From the NCBI GenBank assembly GCA_951812925.1, contig OX638369.1, positions 60,836,228 through 60,900,227 on the forward strand: a DNA stretch of 64,000 nucleotides, given 5' to 3'. Shown here piece by piece: positions 31,789-41,935 of the stretch. A program made the translations under genes and the position numbers. This DNA is from Calliopum simillimum. Lineage: Eukaryota; Arthropoda; Insecta; Diptera; Lauxaniidae. The first letter of the stretch is position 1. Each line of letters starts with the position of its first letter. The notes below the pieces were generated by a model, which was not told the DNA's origin, did not search any database, and saw only the letters and a list, made by a program, of their open reading frames with translations.

Positions 31789-32445
31789 GCAATGACATGA
31801 CGTTTAAAGCTGGCAGTGATGACATCGGAAACGTCGATAGCTTCACGTATCTAGGCAGCATTATCTCCATGGATGGTGGAGCAAAAGAGGATATCAACTC
31901 AAGAATAGCAAAAGCAAAAGGCGCGTTTGCTCAACTGAACAAAATATGGTCTTCATCCGTTATATCCACCAAAACGAGAGTGCGCATTTTTGATTCGAAT
32001 GTGAAATCGGTTTTGTTATATGGGTGCGAAACATGGCTTGTTACTGAACAACTAACAAACAAGCTGCAAGTATTCGTCAACAAATGCTTAAGGCGTATAT
32101 TAAAGGTTTGGTGGCCTCGCACTATATCAAATGCCGAGCTACATCAAAAATGCAAACAGAAGGCTATAGCAAACGAGATCAAGCTGCGCAAATGGGGATG
32201 GATTGGTCACACTCTCCGGAAACCACACAGCGAAGTTTGTCGCCAGGCCCTTGAGTGGAATCCACAAGGCAGTAGAGGACGTGGTAGACCCAAAACCAAC
32301 TGGAAAAGGTCGTTGGAAAAGGAAATCCAAGAATCGGGAAAATCGTGGCAAGAGATCAAAGTCATCGCAAGGGATCGTGACAAATGGAGAGATTTCATAT
32401 TGGCCCTATGCTCCTCCTAGGAGTTAAAGGAGAATACATACATAC
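31789..32445 (+). mobile_element. 5'-truncated LINE insertion with intact 3' open frame
   Basis: The insert is flanked by AAACATTAAAAATA on both sides (31775-31788, 32446-32459), a 14-bp duplication. The 657-bp body ends with a TACATACATA-type tail. Target-primed insertion of non-LTR retrotransposons gives such 5' truncation, long duplications and short-repeat tails. The whole body is one open frame without stops, so this is a young copy. It lies inside P-like sequence and postdates it. Confidence 0.9.
31797..32420 (+). CDS. C-terminal end of a non-LTR retrotransposon reverse transcriptase
   Basis: 207 codons: FTYLGSIISMDGG, KAKGAFAQLNKIW, VLLYGCETW, LQVFVNKCLRRIL, RKWGWIGHTLRKP, NPQGSRGRGRPKT and DRDKWRDFILALC. 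This order (fingers-thumb end of the reverse transcriptase, then a conserved 'RRKWRWIGHTLR...GRP' tail) is shared by a large group of animal LINEs often annotated as craniofacial-development-protein-2-like. The catalytic YxDD region is missing because the copy is 5' truncated, so the product cannot be active. The ATG is incidental. A second, inverted and broken copy of the same family is at 55440-56380. Confidence 0.85.
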   Translation: MTFKAGSDDIGNVDSFTYLGSIISMDGGAKEDINSRIAKAKGAFAQLNKIWSSSVISTKTRVRIFDSNVKSVLLYGCETWLVTEQLTNKLQVFVNKCLRRILKVWWPRTISNAELHQKCKQKAIANEIKLRKWGWIGHTLRKPHSEVCRQALEWNPQGSRGRGRPKTNWKRSLEKEIQESGKSWQEIKVIARDRDKWRDFILALCSS

Positions 32446-32459
32446 AAACATTAAAAATA

Positions 32460-32610
32460 TTTTTTGATTCCCTCTCTCAATAAAATGTGTATTGCTTATT
32501 CTTAATTGATTGAGTATAGCGGTGTAGCGAGATTCACGATCGCACATTAATACTCTAATCTTGAATCCATATTTTATAATCATTTTTATAACTTTTTCTA
32601 TATAATAAAT
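32460..32610 (-). pseudogene. P-like transposase segment beyond the LINE
   Basis: This continues the partial third copy: minus-strand VLMCDRESRYTAILNQLRIS as at 29000-29090. It ends near 32612 at the point where the sequence switches to the plus-strand copy 2, in an abrupt inverted junction. Confidence 0.7.
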
Positions 32611-32620
32611 TTGTGATTGA

Positions 32621-33763
32621 TATTGTGATAATATTGTATTTCCAAATGGTTATTCTAGTCATAATATTGATGATATCATTAATGCGGGGGCTCAACCTTC
32701 TCTACCTTCTCCACCAAATGGTGATGATGTCTTCATGGGAGAAGGTGAAATTAATGCGGAGACGGCTTCTATACCAAACGGTTTGGACATCATTAATGAT
32801 GATGGCATTAATGCGTGGGCTCAACCTTCTCTACCAAATGGTGATGATGTCTCCATTGGAGAAGATGAAATTAATACGCAGACGGCTCCTCCACCAAATG
32901 GTTTGGACATCATTAATGATGATGGCATTAATGTGTGGGCTCAACCTTCTCTACCATCTCCACCAAATGGTGATGATGCGGAGATGGCTCCTCCACCTTC
33001 TCCAACACGAAGTGTAGTAAATGCGGAAAATACGGAGAATCATACTCCTCCACCTCCTCCACCACAACAAAGTGAAATAGTAGATGAGAAGGAAGAGGAG
33101 TATGCTAGTGAAGATTCCGATGAATATCAATGCTTTAATTGCTTCAGAGATATTGAAGCAATTAAGGCGTCTAAAAATGGCTTGACGGAATGTGCTAAAC
33201 ACGTTAAAGATGCCAATTCGAATCTCTTCGTAGTTTTAGCATTTGAAGAAGCAACACTTACGGAATGCTTTGATTACGACGAAGATTCCGACAAATTGTG
33301 TGGAAGTGTGCAAATGCGAAAGGGACATTTTCCAGGACTGGCAAAATATGCTATGGTAGAAAGCATGCAATCCATTGGCGGCAAATGGAAATTCATTCCA
33401 TTTTATTATTTTAGTGATCAAAAATTCACCCAATCACAAATTTACTATATGTTAGAAAAAATTATAAAAATGATTATAAAATATGGATTCAAGATTAGAG
33501 TATTAATGTGCGATCGTGAATCTCGCTACACCGCTGTACTCAATCAATTAAGAATAAGCAGCACACATTTTATTGAGAGAGGGAATCAAAAAATATTTTT
33601 AATGTTTGATCCCTCTCATTTATTTAAAAACTTAGTAAGAACTTTTCACAAACACAAACAGATTAAATTTGGAGACAAAGTAGCAAAATGGGAGCATGTC
33701 CCCAGGGCATGTATAAGTTTAGGAATTGAAAAACCAATTTTGGCACGATTTTTACAATCGTGA
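32621..33763 (+). pseudogene. P-element-like transposase, copy 2 (long open frame)
   Basis: Open from 32621 with no start codon of its own (first ATG 32735). It has a minisatellite-encoded linker; a proline run (PPPPPPQQSE) with an acidic stretch (DEKEEEYASEDSDEYQ); then the catalytic region: LFVVLAFEEATL where P transposases have an F-D-E, DYDEDSDKLCGSVQ, GGKWKFIPFYYFSD, VLMCDRESRYTAV and FDPSHLFKNLVRT. In P/THAP9 proteins these are the first strand of the RNase H-like fold, the WKxPixYF motif, the second D and the DPxHLxK motif. The first acidic residue appears as E in place of D. The THAP domain is missing, cut off at the inverted junction. The frame stops at 33763; related sequence goes on to 35248 in shifted frames. 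Confidence 0.75.
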
Positions 33764-35248
33764 CATGGTTCGAACTAAACAGATTTTTAGTCATAATTTG
33801 GCTAGTAGTATACATCATACTGCCACTAAAGAATTTATTATTAAATGTGCAGAAGCATTAGATTTTTTAGAAAGTTGCTCTTTTTTCTTCAATCTGTGAA
33901 GAACTAAATGAATTAACTGAATATATTGAATTTTTTGAATAAGTTTCAATTGAGTATGCATAAACAAAATTGTTGGAAGACATACATTTAACTTTAAAAG
34001 CATATGAACTGTTAGTAATGGAAACAATTGAAGACGGTTCAAGCGTTACTTTTAATAACCTGAACAACGATTCTTTGGAAAATTGCATGCTAAAAGGTCA
34101 ATATAAAGTTGATAAAATAAGTTCTTATACAAATGACCCTCCAACTGCTTTGCAATTTGTGCATAGGGTAATAGATAAGACACAAATTCAACTAAAAGTA
34201 ACTTATAGCAATCATGAAAATATTGAAGTAGTTAGAAATTTCTTTTTCAAAAAAAAATTTTCAGAAAATTGTATAGTAAGTTTGGGTAATGTGATATAGG
34301 CATTTTCGTTTTTATAAATTACACGTTGTTTACAAAGCATTTCCGCTATCACTTTATGTATTATGTTTTATTGATGTATTGCGCAGTATATTATGATTTT
34401 GGAGTTCTTTAGCGTGAGCCAATCTTAAGCTATTTCAACAAAATTGAAAAAAGGCAAAAAAAGTTACAAAATAAAATTGGCGGGTAATGTGATATACTAT
34501 ATCCCATATCCCAACAAATTGCATTTTCGACAAAAAAATCATTGTGTTATAAAGAAACTCTAGTTGTGGAACTTCTACTTCAGGTAAGGAGTGATAAACA
34601 TTACTAAAATCGCTTTTACAAAGCTTTAGCTCATTTTTCTTAAAAACTGTGACCTTTATAGAAAAATGTTGGACCAACAAATTGTTAATAAGGAAAAACG
34701 TTTTAGACTTGGGCCAAAAGACCATCGTGCCAAACATTTTGCATTGCAAGTGGAACATCAAATATTTTCGGCGCCAGAAGTGCACTATATCACATCACCC
34801 GAATTTCAGTTTTAAAAGAATCAGGTTATTTTTGAAAAACAAACTCCAGCAAATAAAAAATTCAATTGATTTATGGTTAGGTATATTCACCCACTAGCAG
34901 AATTTAATATTCCGGCTATGATATCAATTTTAGTTTTGGCTTGACCCTAGCATAAAGCACATGCAAATAAAGTTTTGATTCACTGCAAAATCGATTTTAC
35001 CACACTGAAGGCAGAATAAATAAAGGTGGGCGCTCAAAAACTTGCTGCACGTTTCTTTTTCAGTTACTGTGGTGTTGACGAAAAAATCATTATCGAGAGT
35101 TGTTTATTTAAGGAAATATGCTGGTATATCACATTACCCACCTATATCACATTACCCGAAGTTACTCTAATTTGTGCAATGATGACATTCAGAAATTTAG
35201 AAGTTATCATAACAGATCTGAAAGTTTTCAATGCACAAATTACAATTT
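33764..35248 (+). pseudogene. P-like transposase copy 2, frameshifted C-terminal part
   Basis: MVRTKQIFSHNLASSIHHTA and EFIIKCAEALDFLES (33770-33890) correspond to the insertion-domain region of P transposases. 33970-34270 encodes a segment also present at 26527-26260 in copy 1 (NNDSLENC, then NDPPTALQFVHRVIDKTQ). A TA-flanked element interrupts at 34274, and the homology resumes at 35170-35248. Stops and shifts rule out function. Confidence 0.7.
34274..35167. mobile_element. 894-bp TA-flanked element with GGGTAATGTGATATA ends
   Basis: TA lies at 34272-34273 and 35168-35169. The inverted ends are TAGTAAGTTTGGGTAATGTG and the complement of TAGAGTAACTTCGGGTAATG, both followed by TGATATAGG-type sequence. 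Further internal copies of GGGTAATGTGATATA lie at 34481, 34785 (inverted) and 35127 (inverted). The empty site is visible in copy 1 of the P-like gene (near 26272, 'aaattgtaatttgtgc' in complement). The TA duplication suggests a Tc1/mariner-type mobiliser. No transposase found inside. Confidence 0.85.
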
Positions 35249-36555
35249 TTATTGATTTTAGTTTTCGCATGTTATTTTTGACTTTACTCAACTTTGCCGA
35301 AAACAGAAAATTCGATTTAAAAAAAAAGCGCCCGACGGATTTTCTTAATTTTTTTTTATATGATAAGGAAAGTACCCTGAACAAGAAAATATAAAAACTT
35401 TCCGAGTGATGCAACTTGAGGGTTAAAAAATGTTTTGAACACCCATGATATGATCTCAAACATGTCATAATTTCGATTTTGATCAAATTAATTTCTAAAG
35501 GCTGAAAATTTTTATACAGATTGTATAATGCATACAAAAAACAATTTTGTCGGTCAGTCAGTTAAACGTTACAACAAGGCTGGTCAGCAGCCCCGTGAAA
35601 GGCAAAACGCTTTCTTTACTCAAGAGGGAGGCATCTTACGAAAAAGGGGACGTGGCATAAAATGCTTAGAATCGTTCAAGGAATACGTGTAACTTTTTTT
35701 TTTTTTGAGAAAATTTTAGCATCATTTTTAATAATTTTTCAGAAAAAAAAAAAAAAAAAATTCCAAAAAAAATGCACACTTGTTCCTTGCATTTTATGTC
35801 ATGTGCACTTATTTCGTAAGATGCCTCCCTCTTGGTTTTTGATTTTTTCAGTACATTTTCTCAATTAAACGGGCATACAAAAAAATCTGCCGAACCGATT
35901 TCAAAAATTTTTTTTTTCAGATTTGTGATTATTGCTATTTTCTGAATCGTTTGACATTTTTTTTTTTTAAATTCTAACGGATAAAAATTTTTTAATTTAT
36001 TTTCGCGCGGATGTAAATCGTGATTTTGGATTTGTCAATTTATCTGAAAATTGAGACGTGATGGAAAAATATTGTAAATGCAGTTCTATTATGTCAATAA
36101 CAAGGAATAATAATTTCATGGCCTGAACTCAGATAATTTTTTGCCCTTGAACAGTGTTATCAACTAAGACAGAGGTGTGCACACAAGTAACGTAAGGGAG
36201 CTAAAATATTTAATCGGTTGATTAAAAGAGCAAGTTCATGAAATGTGCACGCTTTGAAAAAAAAAAAAAAATAAAAATTTAAAATTCGAGGGATGCAGCG
36301 ACAACAGCAAATCAGTGACAAAATTAGAATTCCCGTTGTTTGACGATCGCAACCCAATTGACTTCAAGCTGTCGAATTTTGTTTTTTGAAATTCGTAGAA
36401 AAGCAGCGTATGCAATTGTTGTTGCAAATATACGCTCGTCTTTCATTTTATTGTTGTTGTTTACTGATTTAATTTCTTGGTTTCCTTCAAAACAATAACA
36501 AAATCACATAATATCCACACTAAGAGTTGGACTGACACCAGCGAACAAGTAGCGT
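35249..36555. other. Spacer with a small palindrome
   Basis: Bases 35590-35870 form an imperfect inverted repeat ('gaggcatcttacgaaa' / 'tttcgtaagatgcctc') whose inside matches the core of the 12779-14595 palindrome, so it is a decayed relative. The rest is AT-rich with CAACAG and GTT triplets near 36300-36460. No gene recognised. Confidence 0.5.
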
Positions 36556-36556
36556 G

Positions 36557-37289
36557 TTAACCCTTTCGTTGATTCTATGTCATATGGCATAGTCGCTTTT
36601 CGACGTGTGTTTTAAGTCAAAAATACTTCAACACTATTTTTTTTTTTCTTATTTTTCTCGAAAACTTTGTGTACACGTTAAAAAAAATTGCATTGATTGG
36701 TTAACGCAGTAAGCTGTAAGATTTAATAGAGTGAACATCAATATATTCATTGGCGCATTTTTCAAAAAACACCACTTCATATTTTAATTTTTTTATCAAC
36801 CCATTAACGGCTATTGGGTAGAAAAATACCCAAGAATAGAGAAATCTTTGAAAAATTCTAGTAAAAAAGTATCGCGTATTAGATTCATGTGAAATGTAGA
36901 GGAAGGATCGCACCACTCAAAAAAAATTTGGGAGCCTTATAGTGTAATGACTTTGGGGGTTTCTTGGTGGTCAAAGGTCAGCAATTTTACAAAAGCCAAA
37001 AATTTGAACTAAAATGGTTCTAGAAAATTGGGAGAGTGGCAAATAGAAAAACGCCCTTGGTGCTTAATAGCTTCAGGTGTCCTCTATTATACAAAAATAA
37101 TTTGACCTAGATCGGACTTCTGATATGGGACACAGATATGATTTCATGGGATGGGTATTTAAATACCAATGTCGCTAATGGTGGGTTCTAAAAACAATAA
37201 CTATTAATTTTTTTTTAAATAAAAATATGATATTTTACTGTCATAAAACATTAAATTATTATTATAAACTATTTTTTAAAATATTTAAA
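36557..37289. mobile_element. piggyBac-type end sequences
   Basis: TTAACCCTTTCGTTGATTCT near 36557 has the TTAA-CCC start of piggyBac elements followed by a CATATG palindrome ('tgtcatatggca'). Inside it, 'aacccattaacggctattgg' (36798) pairs with the complement ending at 37194, with a GGGTA-hairpin next to each. The matching outer right end could not be identified. These flank the broken transposase pieces that follow. Confidence 0.45.
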
Positions 37290-37470
37290 ATTCATTATTT
37301 AGCCTTTTTGATTTTGCTGATGTCTCTTGGAACGCCAGCATGAAACTGAACAAAACAGTCTTTTGTTGTAAACTTGCGTCGCATTTCGCACAACCAAATT
37401 CTGTTTTAGCTCCACATTGCTTACAACGTTGGCGTTTACCAATGGAATGATCAAATTTGTCCATTCGTAT
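37290..37470 (-). pseudogene. piggyBac transposase C-terminal zinc-binding domain
   Basis: The minus strand from 37466 reads MDKFDHSIGKRQRCKQCGAK, then EFGCAKCDASL. After a one-base shift come DCFVQFHAGVPRDIS and KIKKAK, then a stop at about 37296. A C-x2-C...C-x2-C run ending in a CF-FH motif is the cysteine-rich domain at the end of piggyBac-family transposases. It directs binding to the element ends. The coding direction is opposite to the adjacent N-terminal fragment, so the gene has been rearranged. Confidence 0.65.
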
Positions 37471-38010
37471 TGCGATTTATCCGATGAAGAAGAGGAAGAA
37501 AAGGATGTTTTGAAAACCTGATTAGAAACTCTGGAACTTAACTCTTTTTTAATCGAAGAACTAACTAATTTAGATATAGAAGATAATTTAATGAATCTAG
37601 AGTATAATTTCGTGGATCCAGTAGATAATTTATTGGATCCGGATGAGGTTTCGCACCCATCATTTCAGAAAACTGTGAAATTCCGATGGAAAAGAAATCA
37701 TGGAGTGTTCCAAACTCAGATTTTTCTGAAAATTGTCCAAATCAAAACTTGAATACTCCTGTTTCATATTTTTTAAAACACTTCACAGATAATTTTATTG
37801 ATATCATTGTTCAGTCAACAAATCAAGCCTCACTTTAAAAGTGGGACTTCAATTAACGTCACAAAGGAAGAAATTCTTAAATTATTAGCTTTAGAAATCA
37901 TGTTAAAGTTTACCTTAGATGAGAAATCGAATAACAAACTTTTTAAGATTCGTCCACTTTTAAGTACTTATATAACCAACATTCACTGGGAAATCCTGGT
38001 TTTTTGAAAG
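37470..38010 (+). pseudogene. piggyBac transposase N-terminal fragment
   Basis: An acidic N-terminal region (DLSDEEEEEKDVL) is followed, across several frameshifts, by NTPVSYFLKHFTDNFIDIIV and SINVTKEEILKLLALEIMLK. 'P..yF...f.d.....iv..TN' followed by a 'T..Ei..flgi.i.mg' region is how the DDE_Tnp_1_7 (piggyBac) domain opens. The catalytic aspartates are missing. It abuts the inverted C-terminal domain, head to head. Confidence 0.6.
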
Positions 38011-38036
38011 ATTTTCAATTTATAATTTGTATGGTG

Positions 38037-38290
38037 GAGGAAGGGTATTACCTTTTGCCTGGCCAAAAATTAAATACCCTACACTGCAGCATTCTTAAAA
38101 TTTTGCTTGCAGGGTAGGTGCCATGCTTTATTTTCTGTATTCGCATAGCTTTTGCTCAAACCGCCCGCGCTAACTATTTCAAGTATTTGTGCGAAGTTTG
38201 GTTGCATAGCCTCAAGTAACGCTTGCTTTAAAGCATTTCGGAAACTTTGAACGTATTCGCCTTTGATCTTGGCGGTGGCCGAAATGATTA
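38037..38290 (-). mobile_element. INE-1/Helitron-like repeat, end fragment
   Basis: 'tttgcctggccaaaaattaa' and 'ataccctacactgcagcatt' match the hairpin end of the family at 11690-11740. The copy continues only through one diverged unit to about 38290. Confidence 0.6.
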
Positions 38291-38454
38291 AGCACAGCGT
38301 TTCTCTCATAAGAAAGACGGAGTCAAGGGTTTGAGTGTGGCTTCTGACAAGAATTAAATAAAACTGATCTGATAAGGCTATGTACAGTACCTGTCCATTG
38401 CATTGCGAAAGATATAATTTTTCCGTAAAATCAAGGTTAAAGTGTGGAGCAGTG

Positions 38455-38690
38455 ATTCTCAACCTATGTGCCACGGCACTTTAGTGTGCCGTGAGATTTT
38501 AAAGTGTGCCGCCACTGCCGGAAAGCAAATTTGCCGACATGATTTCTTTAGGTTTCTGCAAATTAAAACCAAAAGGTTTATTATACCAATTTATAAAATG
38601 TGATGTTATGATGTACAGACTACCTCCTACCACACTTTTTTTCATAACAAACTTTCAGGTGGTAGTACCTAAAAGGTATAGTTGAGCTAT
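38455..38690. mobile_element. hAT-type terminus
   Basis: GCAGTGATTCTCAACCTATG followed by 'tgccacggcactttagtgtg' and GTGCCGTGAG resembles the CAGTGGTTCTCAACC ends of hAT elements, with a small internal hairpin (cacggcac...gtgccgtg). A related piece ('ctgtgccgccaaattttgat', 'atgtgccgtgacag') lies at 40838-40880. The other end was not identified. Confidence 0.45.
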
Positions 38691-38699
38691 TTTAAATAC

Positions 38700-38838
38700 G
38701 TTCTTTAAATACACACAGATGGGTCAAAATTGGATACAGGTACTGGATCAGGAAATTTTTCCGAGTATATAGAAGTAACAAAATCGTACAGACACCCAAA
38801 CGACTGTACTGTCTTTCAGGCAGAAGTTTATGCTGTTC
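38700..38838 (+). pseudogene. LINE RNase H domain, 5' half
   Basis: The plus strand reads TDGSKLDTGTGSGNFSEYIE through YRHPNDCTVFQAEVYAVL. 'TDGSK...G.G......' and 'vFQAEv.AI' are the first and second strand motifs of the RNase H domain at the end of the pol ORF of several LINE clades. The D in TDGS and the E in FQAE are catalytic positions and both are present. The reading frame is cut after VL by a TTAA-flanked element and resumes at 40685. Confidence 0.75.
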
Positions 38839-38842
38839 TTAA

Positions 38843-40680
38843 CCCTTTTGGTCTACATTTTTGTTTCTCATCCGAAAAATCCAAAATTTTTGTTTTTTTG
38901 TTACTTGTGGTCATATAATGTCTAAATCAATCAAAAGTTTACAACATTTTTTATTCTAAGTACGATTTTTAGAATGTAGCCATATGGCAACAAAAGTAAT
39001 AAGTGGTTTGAAAATATTGAAGAAAAAAAACTATAAATTTTTATTTTTCATTCTATTTTGGTTTAAAATGCATAACGATAGTGAGAAATATATTAACCAA
39101 TTTTAAAATAAACAAAAAAAAAAGTAAATTTAGTGCTGAATATAATCATAAATACACGTTTTTGTACCCTACACCCGGGGTATATTCACGTTGAACTTCT
39201 GTTTGTAGGCTTTACGATGGAGGCGTGGCAGGAATAGAAAAGCATATATGTATATTATTGATCAGCGTCACCACATGAGTCGATATAGTTAGGTTTGGTC
39301 TGCATATTTGACCGTTAGTCTATTCATCTGTCCATCTATCTGTATGTCTGACGACCTGTCCGTCTGTAGAAATCACGATTACGGGAAAACGGATCAAGAC
39401 AGCTCGAAGAAATTTTTTAATTTAATTTAATTTACTGATTCAAATTGTTTGCATAGAAGAACTTAGTCTTTAACATGCAACTTATTCATAGTAATAACAA
39501 CGAAATATAATTATAACAACGTTGTCAAAAAAAAAAACAAAGCAATTATTTAAAACTCAATATTGAGAACAATATTTGAAATAGTGTAAATGTAAATGGT
39601 GCAAGTTCTGGTCAATATTTTGACATTTATTTCATACTGACCTATTCTAGGTAATTCTTTAATCAAAAAAGAAACTATTTCTTCAAAAAATTCTATTAAA
39701 TAAAACCTCTAATCAATACTTCTTGTCAATCTGAACTTTTTAGGCCAGATATATATGAAACCAAAATTGTGAAAAATTTCTTCAATTTCGGATTTTTCTA
39801 TCTTAGTGTTCATATCTGACTGTATTTATTCTCGTTTAATAAATAAAAAGTCAAAATTCAAAACAAAGTTCAAAGCAAAAGAAAGATACTACTTTCTTCA
39901 AACCGTGGAAAAATGGTTACTTTCAGCACCATTAAACAAATTTGTTGCCATATGGCTACATGAGAAATTCAAAAAATCGCTGAAGTCTATCCTTGTATTT
40001 ATTTAAAACAAATGCGTAACTTAATTGGTGCTATTATTACTAGAATCTGTGGCATAGAAAACCATACATTTGCAGAAGTCATTTCTTTGGTCATTTCAAT
40101 TTCGAACCGCTTGGCTCACTATCTGAATGTCTTAAATCCAAATGGTAGTATATGTATGTATATGAACATGCATTTGGTTCTGCTAGAATTAATTTGTTAA
40201 CCTATTTTCGGCCAGGGTTTAAAAGCTATTTTATTTTTTGATGTTAAGTGTATTTTTAGTGTAATTAGCACCCCCTGATTCCAAATCCGTCATCAAAAAA
40301 TGTAACGGAATTTTTTTTTACCCCATGGCATCGTCATATAGGAGGAAGAGGTGGGAATGGGAAAATTTTTTGCGAATTTTAGCGTCACGATGCTTATAGG
40401 CAGCTCCTTTTCACTAAAAACGTTTGATTAATCGAACAATAATTTTGACGCATACCGGCACCTATCAGGTATTGACATTGTATATTTTTAATAATTTTTA
40501 AAAAAAGGTCCATTAATAAGGCGTTTTTCAACCACCCCCCTCCTACTAATGAAGAGGGGTGGGGAGGTAGAAAATAATATTTTCAAACAGCCAAAAGATC
40601 AAAGTATTATAAGGCACTAAAAATCTTTCTGCTAACATTTACTTTCATAGTTTAAAAAATTATTGAAAATGGGAAATGGG
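38843..40680. mobile_element. 1.84-kb piggyBac-like element in the LINE RNase H frame
   Basis: TTAA lies at 38839-38842 and 40681-40684, with ends CCCTTTTGGTC and ...GAAATGGG. Removing it with one TTAA joins FQAEVYAVL to KALCVG in one frame, which shows that the insertion is precise. A TGTAGCCATATGGCAACAAA motif near 38984 and its complement near 39943 form subterminal inverted repeats. Inside lies an inverted INE-1-like copy (39165-39430). No transposase recognised. The small frame at 39806-40006 is unassigned. Confidence 0.85.
39165..39430 (+). mobile_element. INE-1/Helitron-like repeat, inverted partial copy
   Basis: It starts 'taccctacacccggggtata' and 'ttcacgttgaacttctgttt', the complement of the family end at 12440-12482. 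It continues through 'gatcagcgtcaccacatgag' and 'tcgatatagt', then decays. It is nested inside the piggyBac-like element and so is younger than it. Confidence 0.7.
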
Positions 40681-40684
40681 TTAA

Positions 40685-40800
40685 AGCTCTCTGTGTAGGG
40701 TACACAATGAGGCCAATTCCGAGGCCTAAGTTAATAATGACAACATGGTCATCCCATGGATTTCACCTAACTAAGCCTACATAAATCATTAGACTAATCA
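40685..40800 (+). pseudogene. LINE RNase H domain, continuation
   Basis: After the TTAA the frame goes on as KALCVGYTMRPIPRPK, then LIMTTWSSHGFHLTKPT and a stop at about 40785. The second RNase H catalytic segment (SDSQ) and the H of the last motif are not seen, so most of the domain is missing. Confidence 0.45.
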
Positions 40801-40863
40801 ATATTTTCTAAAAATTTTTTTTTGTTGTTACTGTGCCGCCAAATTTTGATATTATTAAAAATG

Positions 40864-41935
40864 TGCCGTGACAGCTCTTTCGAAAGATGGGGCTCAAGCT
40901 ATTCAGATATAGAAAAAATGTTGGCATCAGTGATCAAAACTGCAAAGGAATATAAGAATGCACCTACTAAGGCCATAACTTTTTCTAACAGCCGAGCAAA
41001 TTGCAGAGAAAAGCGAAAAACCACTATAAGACAATACAGATTAACTATGCAAAAAGCATTGGAGAACCGAACCGCAACAACTCGGAGTATTTCGAACGAC
41101 TTAAAAACCGCTGGGGTCAATATAACGAGACATAATCTAAGAAGACGATTTGATCTGTGTGCAGTAGGCCAGCATAAAAGCCAAAATTGACTAAACAAAT
41201 GCGCCGACGCGGATTTTTTTGGGCACAGTTCCATAAGAATATTGGTCCTTACTACTGGAATAAAGTATGTTTCCAAACTAAGATTTTTTGTGCAGTTAGA
41301 TTGGTTAAAAGAAATTCTTAAAATTTCCGTATTTTAATTTTTTTCGAAAGTAATTTTTAGCTACGAGTCCCGTCTAGAGGCAGTGACAGAATCTGCAAAA
41401 TATGTTCGAAGGCGAACGGGGGAACGGTATTCCATTGATTGCATATTTCCAACAGTCAAACACTCACCTGCAGTAATGATTTGGAGCTGCATTTCTGCTG
41501 AAGGACCAGTTCCTCTACACTTTGTTGAAAGAACTATGTGCTCTGGCCGGTACATAAAGGCACTTCAAAACATATTACAGCCACACATCAACGATTTTAA
41601 GCATTCTCCTCCTCAATACACATTCATGCAAGATGGAGCACCTTGCATAAATTCAGGTCTAGCATGAGTTGTTTAAATACATTAAAATTTGGATGTGCTC
41701 CCTTTACACGGTGATTCTTCTGACCATAACCCAATAGAAAACTGTTGGAAGTAGGTATCTGAAAATGAAGGTCTATCAATGTAAAAACACAATGGTAGCC
41801 GCACTAAAAGATCACATAAAAGATATCTGGCAAAATGATGAAAGTAAAAAAAATTTATAAAAAATTGTGTTAGAATCGTGCCAGATAGAATTAAGGCAGT
41901 TTCAAAAAATTTTGGGCGAAGCAACAAAATACTGA
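40864..41935 (+). pseudogene. Tc1-like transposase pseudogene
   Basis: Plus strand: a helix-turn-helix half (TTIRQYRLTMQKALENRT, then SISNDLKTAGVNITRHNLRR), then a DDE half: YESRLEAV, YVRRRTGERY, VMIWSCISAEGPVPLHFVE, FMQDGAPCI, DHNPIENCW and GEATKY plus stop at 41935. In Tc1 transposases the order is sDEsrF, ...RR.GERy, vmvWg.is..G..pL.fi, fqqDnApcH, DlNPIEn.W. The first catalytic D is replaced (Y in YESR), and there is a stop near 41190 and further stops after 41660. The second D and the E of the DDE triad are present. Terminal repeats could not be found. Confidence 0.75.

Noticed and set aside
31797..32420. Host gene for craniofacial-development-protein-2-like protein
   Set aside because: This annotation name is widely attached to LINE reverse transcriptases. 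The 14-bp duplication and truncation show that it is a retrotransposon copy.
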